Source: Macrophomina tecta (Eukaryota > Ascomycota > Dothideomycetes > Botryosphaeriales > Botryosphaeriaceae). Taken from it: 64,000 nt of DNA. Below, piece after piece: positions 10,405 to 20,955 of the stretch (within the stretch, counting starts at the first letter, position 1; every line of letters begins with the position of its first letter). The notes under the pieces were generated by a model. It ran no database searches. It had not been told where the DNA came from and worked only from the letters and a program-made list of their open reading frames with translations. The DNA lies in contig JAKSGN010000033.1 of NCBI GenBank assembly GCA_024180945.1, positions 1,178,001-1,242,000 on the forward strand, read 5' to 3'. The translations under genes were made by a program, and so were the position numbers.

Positions 10405-12679
10405 AGAAGAGGATGGAAGTCCGGCTGGTGAAGAACGCTCCCGGTAGTGGAAGGGACAGGGTCGTCCCGCATGGAATTTGCATGGGAAACGGAGTTGCGG
10501 CGCTATACTTGCGAAGTCAGGGCAGGCCATCGGACGCCTTGTCAGTAGGAATAGGGTCTGTTTGATTTTGTGGATCTTTGTTTTCTGTTATTGTCTTACT
10601 CAAAGATTATGCTCTGTTCTTTTAGAGGTCGCTTTCTGTTGGCTACAATATGACTTCAAAAGCATTGGATCTCTACATTGCAGAAGTGCCTTGACGGTGA
10701 CAGTCCGGGGCTCGGAATGTCCGGAGTGGGCCGAGAAGTTGCAATGCACGGAGCTTGAGGCTCGCCATCACACCAATTCGAACAGAGAACTAGTCGCGCA
10801 TTAAGGAGTCATTCGTCGACATCTCATTACAATATCAAGTAGACTACGGGATATGAGTAGAAGAGATAAGCGATAAGCTTCACAACACGCCATCCGATGA
10901 CGTAGCCATGCTGTGCGTCAGCACCGTGTCAATAGCACGGCTCGAAGCACACTATGGTCAACGAGACCGGATCCTTCAGACAAGACCCGCCGGTCAGTCG
11001 GATGCGGCAGGCGCAAAAGAGACGGCCAGCGCATACGTTGCGCTTCTAGAACCACCAGAGAGCCGCACTTACGGGCCCATCACGACATCCTGTGCGCGCA
11101 ATACCTATACCAAGACGCGCCCTTGTTTCAAGACGAGGCACATGCTTTGGGTCCAGGTGGGCGATGCCCGATTCCGGGTACTATAGTGGGTAAGAATGGG
11201 TTGGAACGAGCGCGGTATCTACTCGGTGCGTGTGTGCCTTGCCTGGCTGCCTGCGAGACCCCACACGTGGGGGGGCGAAGAGAGAGCCACAAGACCGCAA
11301 CACAGAGCAGCAAAGCGTTCGTGTGTTCGTACGAAGCGCAGACAGGGGCAGGGTTTGCGATCCTGATAGTCTACCCCAGAGCGCATCCTCCCCCACAACG
11401 AGTGTGGCGATGTTCTTCTCTGCGGAACCGCCTCCCTGGCGCGGCTGCATTGCGTGCATTCGCTTGCCAATCGCTCGCCTCAGATCATCGTCGCCAAACC
11501 ATCACAGCCAAGAATGCCTGTGCAGCGCTCGCGGTCCAGTCGACAGGGCGGCCAATGGTGATTCTGCGCAGAGCCGCATGCGTGATTTTTCAGGTGAACA
11601 CGTACCTGACACAACGGCGCTTGTTGGCCAGTTTGGTGGACGCACAGCCCAATGTCTAACAAAACGAGGGCGATTGCAAAGGCGCAAGGTTGTCGGCTCG
11701 GCCTCCCCGGCAGTAGCTCCTGTGGAAAGCTCCGGGCGGGATGGATCGTACCGGAAGTCTTGCCGGTGACACGACAGAGGAAATTGACGAGCCCATTGGG
11801 GGGCTGCTGCAAGATAGGCGCCGCGCTCCTGTCTGCAGATGAGTCAATTCGGTCGACCGGATAGAGCTCACAGGACAATCAGAGTCGGGAGGTGCAGCGC
11901 GAAGAATAGCGTTTTGGAAGGATGATGAGGTCCAGCTTCAGCTCGGCTAAGGGCGGCTGGACGCTGCTGATAGCTCTTGTCCCGCTTCCAACCCTATCCT
12001 CATCCGTCCGATGTCGCCTCCTGTAGTCGGCAGCACCAGGCCATTAGGGTGCCCAGGCAAAGGGATGATGGTGCGATGGCAGGAATGACTGTGTACTGCA
12101 ACTGATGACAGGGGATGCCACAACGAATCCGCGCAGCTGGGATGCTACTACGCTCAAGGTCGGTCGTGACGGCGTCTCGTGTGGAAGCGAGGATGAGGGA
12201 GCGCTAACTCGAGTGCTTAGCTCCGCAAGGCTGACCGTGCCCTTGGTGGGTTCGTGAGAGAGAGACAGGAAGACGAAAATGCTGCGCGAAAAGATTCTTC
12301 GAAGTCTGCCTTGGCCTTCTAGAAACAGGGGTGTGGCCGTCGGCGAGCTGCGAAATGCTGCTTTGGGATGGGTCCGCCAGCCGTCCCTCGTCAACCCTGG
12401 CCCTGCTCCATCTGCACCGCGCCTTGACGTCGGTAAGCCACGCCGATATTGTGTCACGGCGCAGCTGACCTTACGCAGTTCCGGTGTCGTGACACGTTTG
12501 CGCGCGGCGTCTCCAGGACCTCTGCAAGTTAAGAATGCGATGCTGCGGTGCCGTTCTTGTTTCCCTGATGCAAGCCAGCCTTTCCTCTCTTCCCTAAATC
12601 AACACGACCTGTTGGAAGTCAATTCATTCTCGTTCGCCGTCAGCTTACCATCTACGAACACCATTGCTGGATTGCTCAG
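10405..12679. other. 2.3-kb intergenic stretch, nothing recognised
   Basis: Several open frames of 100-250 codons exist on both strands (longest 10913-11659), but all have Arg/Ser/Cys-rich, non-protein-like composition and overlap each other antisense. I see no tRNA, repeat or transposon remnant. It may hold the promoter and leader of the hypothetical gene that follows. Confidence 0.5.
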
Positions 12680-13699
12680 GTGTCAACAATTCTACCTCAA
12701 CATCACCATCCTCTGTCGAGGACTTTGGCCTCCCCTATACCGGTCACGGCACGAGATCCGCCGTCGTTGTGCCAGCTGCGGTTGCGCACATTCCGTCTCT
12801 TAAACCGGCAAATGTCTTCTCAGAACGAGGCTCGGCCACCCTAGACTTCACTGCGCCCTTACTCCCGAGAATTGATCCGTATGGCTCTCTTGACTATTTC
12901 TGATGACCCTGACACGCTCATCAGCACGTCCACAGAGACCGTCCATTGCCGAAAGGAAACCACTTCACACGAGAGCCATTACGGAAGCGTTGTCGGTCAC
13001 CAGGAACGGCGTTCTACAATGCCGAGGTCCATGTCTGTACTGGGGCCCTGCTCTGTACGAAGGAGAGTAGATAGTATATCGGCTGTTACGGACATCTCTT
13101 CGCAATTCCGGACCGCAGCTTGCACTTGCAACTGCAATTGCGCAGGCTGCCTTTGCAGCAGAGGAGTTAACCGTGGGACAACCGGACTGGAAGATGATTC
13201 GGGGAAGTTCGTTCTGATTGGTTCTGGCTGCTCACAAGAAGGGTACCTCCAAGGAGAAGAGGGAGCTGGTGAATATCCGCCGGCGTTTCCTTGGCGCGAT
13301 CGTATTGGAGGGGAGCACATCGACAACCTTTTTGGCGGCTTCGAAATGACTGAGGAAGGATTCCAGCACTCGGAATGCAATGACTGCGAGCCATTGCGGC
13401 AATCCATCATCTTGAGAGACCTGGCATCCTTCAAGCGGACCGGAGATGCGGCTTCCCTTATCAATGAGGCCACGAGTGGAGTAGCCAGCATGGCAAGTTC
13501 CGGTTTTCTTCCGCGGACACCAGAAAAAGCGCAAAATTTGCTGAACTTCGTGGGGTCCTGGGACGAAACATCTCCTACAAGTCCGGGATACCACTTCACC
13601 GGTCAACCCTTGTGGCTCAGTCCGTCCAACTGGTCCCAGCGATATGAGTCAAACCAACTGGGATATCCAAAAATGATCCGCGACGAGGACATGAAGTAG
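12680..13699 (+). CDS. Hypothetical protein, 5' end unresolved
   Basis: A long open frame ends with TAG at 13697-13699. A second open stretch before it (12680-12878) joins it in frame through a well-formed 46-bp intron (12879-12924: GTATGG donor, CTGAC branch-like motif, CATCAG acceptor). The joined product reads naturally: a Ser/Thr-rich start with DFGLPYTGHGTRS, a Cys-rich segment (CTCNCNCAGCLC) and an acidic tail ending in MIRDEDMK. There is no good ATG in the first segment. Either a further upstream exon exists (12680 follows a CTCAG acceptor) or the start is not where I place it. No family recognised; not a known enzyme or DNA-binding domain. Confidence 0.5.
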
Positions 13700-16202
13700 T
13701 CCTGTGCGTTGCTTGGAATGTGTTGACGGCCGATCTCGTACTGTAGCAGCTGCACGTTTTATGCAGGGAGTTGGGCGTTTTTATCACTCGGTTGCTCGGG
13801 TCCTTTCGTTATACGAACAGTTGCGGGTGTGCTTTCCTCACCTGCTGTCATACCTTTGGCTGGTGGGCCTGTTTTGACGACATCTCCTTGCTTACCCTGT
13901 CCTTTGTGGTGGCTTCGGCTATCTCCCTTCAGCTGAATGCTTTTTGTCTTGGCAAACCTGTTGGAATATTCGGAGACGGATGGCGTTATTGCTATGTTAT
14001 ACGCGCAACCTCGAGACAGACCTCGGATATACATGCCACATGACCCTCTCCTGCAAGATGCGTGGTCAGATGTACACTCATGTTTGCAGTGCCTTACCTC
14101 CATCCTGGACTCGGATTTGTCTCTGGCCTCGTCAGCAGCCGTCAAACGCGGCCACCCGCAGCACGCCGCGTTTCAAGATGTAGTACATTACAACGGGGAG
14201 AGGGACATTTGAGTATGCGCATCTGTTGAGGACCGGGGACAAAAGCGTTGGAAAGAGTCTCTCGCATGCACGCCGGCCGCCGGCTGCCGGGCGGGCGGGC
14301 GGGCAGGAGCATCTCTGTTTTACGCGGGGCGCAAAGTCTTATCAGACGATCTGCGCGTATCCGTGGGGCCAGGGCCTAGCGTCGTCCGGGGATTGCCACG
14401 TCCTGCCGTCGAGACTTTCGTTGCTGTTGGCTGACCGGTGCGCCATTGGCTCCACGGTGGCGAGCAGCAGCAACATCCAGAGCGCTCGAGTCAAGGCCAT
14501 GGTGCGAGAGAGGCGCAGACAGCCGGCTGGGAACGCAGGCGGCATGGCGGAAAGTGTGCCGACGGACCAGGTCCCTTGAGAGCTGCCAGGAGCGCGAGGC
14601 AAGAGCGCTGTTTGCGGTGAGAGCGCCACTCGCACTGGGCACATCGTGAGGCTGCTGCAGCGCGGCGGCAGGGCGGGCGGGATGTTGGGCCGCGCGGGCT
14701 GGCTGGGGGGAATCGCCAGGGACGCCCAGCTACACACCGCATCGCAAGCCAGCGACGTCGCGGAAGACAGCAGCAGTGCTCCCATTAGTGCCGTGAGGGC
14801 TGGTATCGCGGCGCGGCGCTGGTGGGTCTGCGCTGCTGGGCCCGGCCGCGACTTAGCTTGTTCTCGACCATTCCAGAGTGCGTGCAACCCCAACCGCGCT
14901 CGCTGGGAGGATAAGGCGAGGAAGTACTTCTTGGGAGCTGGCCTGTCCCTGCCGCGTCCGTCGCTGTGCTCTGTGCCTCCGCAGCGCCTGTCACCCCAGA
15001 TCCTGCACCAAGGGTTGAGCGAGCTGTTGGGCCTCCGACCCCTCCCCGCGCCCTCCTCATCATCGCCGCCGCCGCAGCAGAACTCACCGCGATTCCAGCG
15101 CCTTCTCTCGCGCAGTGCTGCAGAGCTGCGACGTCAACTCCGGCGGCAGCCCACGCCCCGCCCTCGTGCAGTGCGCGCGAGGTCATCTGGGGGACATACC
15201 GAGCACAGTGGAGCCCCAGGCCTCCTGACCGTATATTTTTGGTCGCTGCACGGCCGTCGCAAATACGGAGAGCTTGAGGCCTCCTGCCTTTTGACTCCCG
15301 CTACACCTCGCTGCGACTCACTCCCGCCCGCCCAGAAGCCCGCGAAGTTGCGGCTACGCTTCCTGTAAAGTTTGGCGCGCCGCCTGCCCAGCAAGATCCT
15401 CCTCTCCGCCATTGGCCACCCGTCGCTACATCCTTGGCCCGCTCGACACACGGCTCCACATTTCTCGACGTCACTCTCGTCGGCGCACCACTTCGACATT
15501 TTATGACACTCTGCCCGCCTAGCTGTTCGTAGCGCCAATTCTGCTCCAACACCAGCCTCGTCCTCCTGTCTGGCCGTCCGCCTGTACAGCCTCTCTCACA
15601 GCTCCTTCTCCGCGAGCGCGTCGCCAAAGGTTGGTCCAGCGCAGCCCCTCCCACTCCTGAACCCCTAATTGGCGCTGCTGGCCTCCCGTTTGGCACCTGT
15701 CTCTGACGACGCTCATCAGGCCGATCCCATCTTCTCTGGACTTTTCTCGGCCTCATCTCTGACTGCCCCTCGCCCAGTGTAAATACACCCGAGCCCTGCA
15801 AAGCATTCTATCACACTCGACCCATCTGCACTACCGACGACCAACGGGCCGCTAGCCAATTGGTGCCGGCAAGATAACCTTCGGTATCTCGGTTTTCGTG
15901 GCTGCAGCTGCTTGCGCACGCGACAGCTTGTAAGCGTCCTTCCGATTTCTCTCGAGCGCCTTCCACCCCGCAATCGGTCGAGCGCCAATAGTCGCGCTCC
16001 TTTCGCGAATATAGCTTGGGACATGCTCTGGTGGATCGGAGACAAGGGCGTTGTTTGACGGACGTTCTATCCCTTTTTATGACTTTTGCCATCTGGGATA
16101 TAGATTTGCTCAGACCTCTTTTCCCACAGAAGTGGCTGCCGACTGCATAACATCTTTCACTATTGTCCAGCAATCCCCAGCAACTGGGTCAGCTTCGTCG
16201 CC
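13700..16202. other. 2.5-kb intergenic stretch / long upstream region
   Basis: No supported gene. About 14.2-15.2 kb is GC-rich with overlapping artefactual frames. About 15.3-16.1 kb is rich in C/T tracts on the plus strand, typical of fungal core promoters and 5' leaders, and probably belongs to the repeat-protein gene starting at 16203. A leader intron cannot be excluded. Confidence 0.5.
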
Positions 16203-18389
16203 ATGTCTTCCTCGCCTCCACCAAAGAGGCGGTTTCTGCCCGAGCCTGTGGAGACCACGACGAAATCCTCCAGAAGGTTTGCGCCAGAACCCGTGGAGAC
16301 AACGACGAAATCATCGAGGAGATTTGTGCCGGAGCCTGTAGAAACTACAACCAAGTCGTCGCGAAAGTTTGCCCCAGAGCCTGTGGAGACAACAACGAAG
16401 TCCCATCGCAGGTTTGCCCCAGAGCCTGTGGAGACAACAACCAAAAGCTCCAAGAAATTTGTCCCCGTGCCAATAGAAGACACATCTAGAAGCAGCAAGG
16501 ACAAGCCAGCATCTGCAGCTGATGCTGCGCCCCGCAGGCGGTTCGCTCCGCAGCCCTTTGAAACGTCCACGAGAAGTAACCGGCCCGGAGCTGGGCATGA
16601 AAGGAACGGAACTGAAGTGCGGAGCGCTGATGCGAGCGTATCCGACGCCCAGGCTTCTCCGCAGATCGACGGCACCCCGCAATCAGGAGCAAAGCCTCGA
16701 CGCAAGTTCGCGCCGCAGCTCATCGAGACCGCAAAACGAACCAGGAAAGCAGGTGATGTTGGTCCCGCAGTGAATCAGGCAGATAGAACCGAGGCTACCC
16801 CTGAAGGTAGCGCGCGCAGCCCCGGTAGGCGACAGCGCCCTCCGTCTGCACCTTTGCCACCTAACAACACTCCAAACAATACCCTGGCGCAGGTTCCCAG
16901 CCTCAGAGAGTGCCGTCGACTCGGCATTCCCTCTCGGAGCGACTCGGTAGGAAGCAATCGCTCGCATTCCTTCAGGGTCCCCGATCTGGATACCATAGAA
17001 TCATCCGAATCCGAGGAGGAGGGTACGCCCTCGCTTTCCAACTCGCCCTCGGCCGAATCAGACTCAGAGCAGTCATTGGCGTATAACCATGCGACGCGGC
17101 TGAGGGAGAGCATTGACGAGCGGTTCTCTGGCTATCTGCTGGAAATTGCCGCGAAGGCAGCAGAAAACCAAATGAGAGAAGCGGCGATGGCTGCTTTCCC
17201 CAATGACGACCACCATGAGCCTGTTGATCACTTCATTGCACATGAGGAAGAAGACGTCGTGGAAGCTATGCAGGACGCGAATGAGGAGCGCCGGGAGTCG
17301 TTTACGAAGATTAACTGGGAGCTTTTGGCTATGCAGAAGCACATGGAGGCCAAGGCGGAGAAGCAGCATATCGAGAAGGTCGAGGTCACGAAGAAGGCCG
17401 CGGAACCTACGAAGAAAAACATTTGGGGAGAACCACAATGGGGTGCCCCATCGGTGAAGAGCCCATGGGCGGAGCCCTCAGGCAAGAGTCCTTGGGGAAA
17501 CCCGTTTGCCAACCAACGCGGTCTGGCTGATGAGCAAGAGTTGAAAGGAATGCAGCGAGGAGCGAGGCCACCGATGCTGGGAGGTGATATCGTCTTTCCA
17601 CGCTGTCCTTCTCCAGAGCCTGCCAGATTCGATGTCACTCAAGGTTCGGAAGCTCTGCGGAACTCGATGTGCTACCTCACGGAGCAAAGCCAACCAGAAG
17701 AGCACCAGGGACTTTGGCGTTGCGAGAAGAAAGCGGAAGAGGCGCCGAAACCAAAGCCTGCGAAACAGGAGGGCTTCGCAAAAGAAGGGCGGCCAAAGCC
17801 TCCATCGCTGTGGTCAATTCCCGGCAGTCGCCCTCCCAGCCCAGGAGGCCTTTGGAATGGGTGCTGCCTTGGACCTGGTTCGAGGGACGGAACCAAGCAG
17901 GCAGGCATGCTCACACCGCGACATGAAATCGACAACCCCTTTGACAGTCCCCCACCAACACCTGCGAAGGCGCCGCCATCACCGCCGCCGTCTAATCCGG
18001 ATATGGCAACCATCGACGACAAACTCAGTGCTCAAAAGGCAATAGAAGAGGAGTTCAATGATGCTTTTGTGACACAAGTGTACAACTATCTTTCTCTCGG
18101 CTACCCATCCCTGGCGCGAAAGTTCGACGATGAGTTGAGCAAGATCAGTCGCATCCCAGTACAAGAACTTCGGCAAGACGACGAACTTGCCCAAGCCCGA
18201 GGATACATTCGACTGGGTGACGACAACAACATCAAAGATGTCGGCATTACCGAGGATACGTGTGTGCGTTGGAGGGCGTTGAGAGTATACATTCACGAAT
18301 GGGCGAAGCAGCAGCCGCGCATGCTACATGCGGGTCATGCGCTTGGTGGGTTTGGTGTTGGTGCCCGGCGTGGCAGTTGGGCGTGGTAA
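16203..18389 (+). CDS. Large disordered protein with N-terminal RRFAPEPVETTTKSS repeats
   Basis: Single open frame of 728 codons, starting at an ATG after a CT-rich leader. After eight residues it carries six perfect-register 15-residue repeats (consensus RRFAPEPVETTTKSS). Degenerate copies follow (RRRFAPQPFETSTRS, RRKFAPQLIETAKRT). The middle is Ser/Pro-rich and acidic, and a charged helical segment lies around residues 300-400. Tandem Trp motifs (NIWGEPQWG, SPWAEPSG, SPWGNPF) come next. The C-terminus (about 600-728) looks folded, with FNDAFVTQVYNYLSLGYPSLARKFDDELS and a WRALRVYIHEWAKQQ helix. I have seen similar RFAPEP-type repeats in uncharacterised filamentous-fungal proteins but know no function. 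Long minus-strand frames over the repeat are shadows. Confidence 0.85.
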   Translation: MSSSPPPKRRFLPEPVETTTKSSRRFAPEPVETTTKSSRRFVPEPVETTTKSSRKFAPEPVETTTKSHRRFAPEPVETTTKSSKKFVPVPIEDTSRSSKDKPASAADAAPRRRFAPQPFETSTRSNRPGAGHERNGTEVRSADASVSDAQASPQIDGTPQSGAKPRRKFAPQLIETAKRTRKAGDVGPAVNQADRTEATPEGSARSPGRRQRPPSAPLPPNNTPNNTLAQVPSLRECRRLGIPSRSDSVGSNRSHSFRVPDLDTIESSESEEEGTPSLSNSPSAESDSEQSLAYNHATRLRESIDERFSGYLLEIAAKAAENQMREAAMAAFPNDDHHEPVDHFIAHEEEDVVEAMQDANEERRESFTKINWELLAMQKHMEAKAEKQHIEKVEVTKKAAEPTKKNIWGEPQWGAPSVKSPWAEPSGKSPWGNPFANQRGLADEQELKGMQRGARPPMLGGDIVFPRCPSPEPARFDVTQGSEALRNSMCYLTEQSQPEEHQGLWRCEKKAEEAPKPKPAKQEGFAKEGRPKPPSLWSIPGSRPPSPGGLWNGCCLGPGSRDGTKQAGMLTPRHEIDNPFDSPPPTPAKAPPSPPPSNPDMATIDDKLSAQKAIEEEFNDAFVTQVYNYLSLGYPSLARKFDDELSKISRIPVQELRQDDELAQARGYIRLGDDNNIKDVGITEDTCVRWRALRVYIHEWAKQQPRMLHAGHALGGFGVGARRGSWAW
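16227..16496 (+). repeat. Six-copy 45-bp in-frame tandem repeat
   Basis: Six consecutive 45-bp units encode the 15-residue motif described for the surrounding gene. Units 1-5 are nearly identical in protein but differ at several synonymous positions, so the array is not freshly amplified. Unit 6 is diverged (KKFVPVPIEDTSRSS). Confidence 0.95.
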
Positions 18390-18970
18390 ACGCCTTTCTT
18401 GAGTGCAGTGACGGTAGGATTCTCGGGCCGCAGGACCATCGCTTACGGATTTTTTTAATGGCCTCTCTTGTTATAGAGGGCGGGAGCGTCTTCATTCTTA
18501 CATGGCTTTCTAGCATTAGGCCGGCGTTGTGCGTTTGTTTATTTCATCGCTCCTTGGAAAAGCGCGAGAGCAAGGCGTTGGTTCATATCCCTGCGAGCCC
18601 GCGTATGAGCGGAGCGGTTTGAGACCGGTAGAGTCGACAGTACATACTGGGGGACACATCAAATTGAGAGAGTTCTTCCTGAATCAGTGACAATCACCTG
18701 CCAGTGTTCCATGGCGTGCAAAATGGTGCCAGGGTGCTGGGGGGCACCGGGAGAACACAAGGTTTGCATCATCGCCTGTGAACCCCGCGGCGTCGTGCTG
18801 ACCCGACCTCTCGGGTCGGGCTAAATTTCGGGGCACGGGCCTCAGCCGCGACCGCGACACGAACATGAGCTTCTTCTGCCCGTTGCGCGCTCTAAACTGT
18901 TCCGCTTCCTCCTCACCTCGACACCCCTTCCCAGCGAGGCGCCCCGCTTGCGGCGCCATTATCCGTCACC
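18390..18970. other. Intergenic stretch upstream of the PWI/SR gene
   Basis: Short spacer holding a GC-rich hairpin (18802-18820) and the leader of the PWI gene. No open frame of note. Confidence 0.6.
18802..18820. repeat. Perfect 7-bp inverted repeat (hairpin)
   Basis: CCCGACC at 18802-18808 and its reverse complement GGTCGGG at 18814-18820 flank a 5-nt loop, about 150 bp before the PWI gene start. It may form a stem in the leader or be a dyad binding site. It may also be chance. Confidence 0.5.
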
Positions 18971-20493
18971 ATGCAGCTATCCGCAGCGGATATGAAGCTC
19001 CTGAAGAGCACTAAATTCCCGCCCGAGTTCGAGGAAAAGGTTGACACGACCAAGGTGCAGATGGACATCATGAAGAAGTATGGCTCCACCCCGCCGACCC
19101 CCTCCGAATCCTTGCTAACCACCCCCAGATGGATTGCAACCAAGATCCAGCAGATTCTCGAGAACGACGACGACATGGTCGTCGACTTCGTATACAATCT
19201 CCTCGACGGAGAGCGCTATGTACGTACCATATCGGTCAGCTCCTCCGCATTAGCACCGTTTTACTCACCGCGTCACGCAGCCCGATCCAAAGAAGCTTCA
19301 GATCGCCCTTGGCGGCTTCCTCCACGAAGATGCCCCGCGTTTCGTCAAAGAATTCTGGAGCCTCTGCCTGAGCGCCCAGAGCAACAAGGACACCCTTGGC
19401 GTTCCTCGTGAGCTCCTCGAGATGAAGAAGGATGAGATGAAGCAGGATAAGGTACGCCGTATCCATCCTGTTTGAAAGTATTAGGTTAATTGGATATTAG
19501 AAAGCTCAGGAGAAGGCAGCCGAGGAGGCTCGAAAGCGGCGTGACAACGAACGCGAGCGGGAGGAGGACATTGACCGCATCCGTGAGAGGGAGCGTCGCG
19601 AACGGGATCACAATCGGGACCGCCCCCGTGGGAGGGGTCGTGGTGGCGGCCGTGGAGGCTCCGCATACTCATATCGCCCCGGACGCTCTCGCTCTCGCTC
19701 ACCACCACCATTCCGTCGTGGCCATGATGACTTCCGTCGCCCTCCTCGTACAGACTCCTACGTACCTGCTGGTCGGAGTCGTCGCAGAGATTACTCGCCT
19801 CGTCCTTCGGTTTCTCGCAGTCGCTCCCGGTCTCGTTCTGAGACCCCCCCGCGTCGCCGTCACCGCCTCTCGTACAGTCGCTCGCCATCGCGCTCTCTGA
19901 CACCTCCCCGTCGCGGTCACGGAGGCCGTCGCTTCAGCAAAGACAGGTCTCGTTCACGTAGCCCTGTTGGAAGATCGAGGCGGGCAAGAAGCCCTGCCCG
20001 TGGTGATGATCGAGCCCGACCTTCCGCGTCGCCTGAGAGATCTCGCTCACGCTCCGCTAGACGCCGCCGCGGCAGAGACCGTTCGCCTACAGCTCTATCT
20101 GACAGTCGCTCACCACCCCCGCGCTCGCGCAGGGACCGCTCCCGGCGCCGCCATTCTCCTTCATCTTCACCGTCTCGCTCGCGCAGCCCTCGGCGCTTTG
20201 ATCGCAAGCACAAAAGATCTCCCTCCTCTTCCGACGACGCCAGAGATAAGCGCGCTGATGATAGGAAGGATCGCAACCGTCGTGATCGCCGCCGCAGGCG
20301 CAGTTACAGCAGAAGCTTCAGCCCTCACAGAGATCATAAGCGTCGCCGCTCTGCTGATAGGTACGAGCCGGAGAAGAGGCGTAGGAACACGTCGTCAGTT
20401 GAGCCGACGCCTCCTCCTAAGACAGAACGCAGAAATTCAGTCACTTCTGACGTTTCCATGCATGAGGCAGCATCAGACAAGGTTGGTGAATAA
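18971..20493 (+). CDS. PWI-domain SR protein (SRRM1/SRm160-like)
   Basis: Four exons: 18971-19077, 19129-19219, 19281-19451 and 19501-20493, giving 453 residues. Residues about 5-105 form a PWI domain: FPPEFEEKVDTTKVQMDIMKKW is completed across the first intron, followed by IATKIQQILENDDDMVVDFVYNLL and LQIALGGFL. The domain binds nucleic acid. A charged coiled coil (KAAEEARKRRDNEREREE) and a GRGRGGGRGG box follow, then some 250 residues of RS/SP-rich sequence, as in the splicing coactivator SRm160. A nuclear role in splicing and 3'-end processing is inferred from the family. The last exon has no Met codon until its very end, so a start-codon-based ORF search would skip it. I checked the frame codon by codon to the stop. 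Confidence 0.9.
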
Positions 20494-20955
20494 TTTGTGT
20501 GGTTGAAGGGACTATTGAGGCCCCCAGATTCTTTTCCTTTCAAGTCCATGAAACATTGCTTTGCCAATTAGACAAATCAACAAAGTCCTTACAACACAAT
20601 TCCCCCTAGCACAGGTACACTTAGGATTCAAGTTACCTTTCTGGAACACAGGTTCTACTGATTTGGCGGTTTGGCAGAGAAATATGCAACGGCAGTACTG
20701 TCGGATCATGAAACGGTATCGATTCGACTAGCTAGTTGACTTCCCTTTCTCGGCCAATTTCGCCGAGGGATGCAAGGGTGCAACAGGCGCACCTTACGTA
20801 TGATGGGAACTCTTTCGATTCTTTTTCTTCAGGTTTCTCCTTAGGGTTCCGGGAATTTTTTCTTTTTCAACTTTATCTCAGAACTCCCCCGCACCCTTGC
20901 AAGTGTACACAAAAGACAGTAATACCAAGAATCTGAGCTAGCGAGAAGAAATACC
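20494..20955. other. Convergent 3' region, nothing recognised
   Basis: Spacer between two convergent genes. AT-richer than its surroundings, with no coding potential. Confidence 0.6.

Noticed and set aside
10913..11659. 248-codon plus-strand frame
   Set aside because: Composition (Arg, Ser, Cys, His excess, no hydrophobic periodicity) is not protein-like; overlaps equally long frames on the other strand.
14646..15368. 240-codon plus-strand frame in GC-rich DNA
   Set aside because: GC-driven open frame with Ser/Pro/Arg runs, overlapped by several antisense frames; no splice or motif support.
16160..16723. 187-codon minus-strand frame with its own repeats, opposite the 45-bp array
   Set aside because: It is the mirror of the in-frame 45-bp repeat; the plus-strand gene explains it fully.
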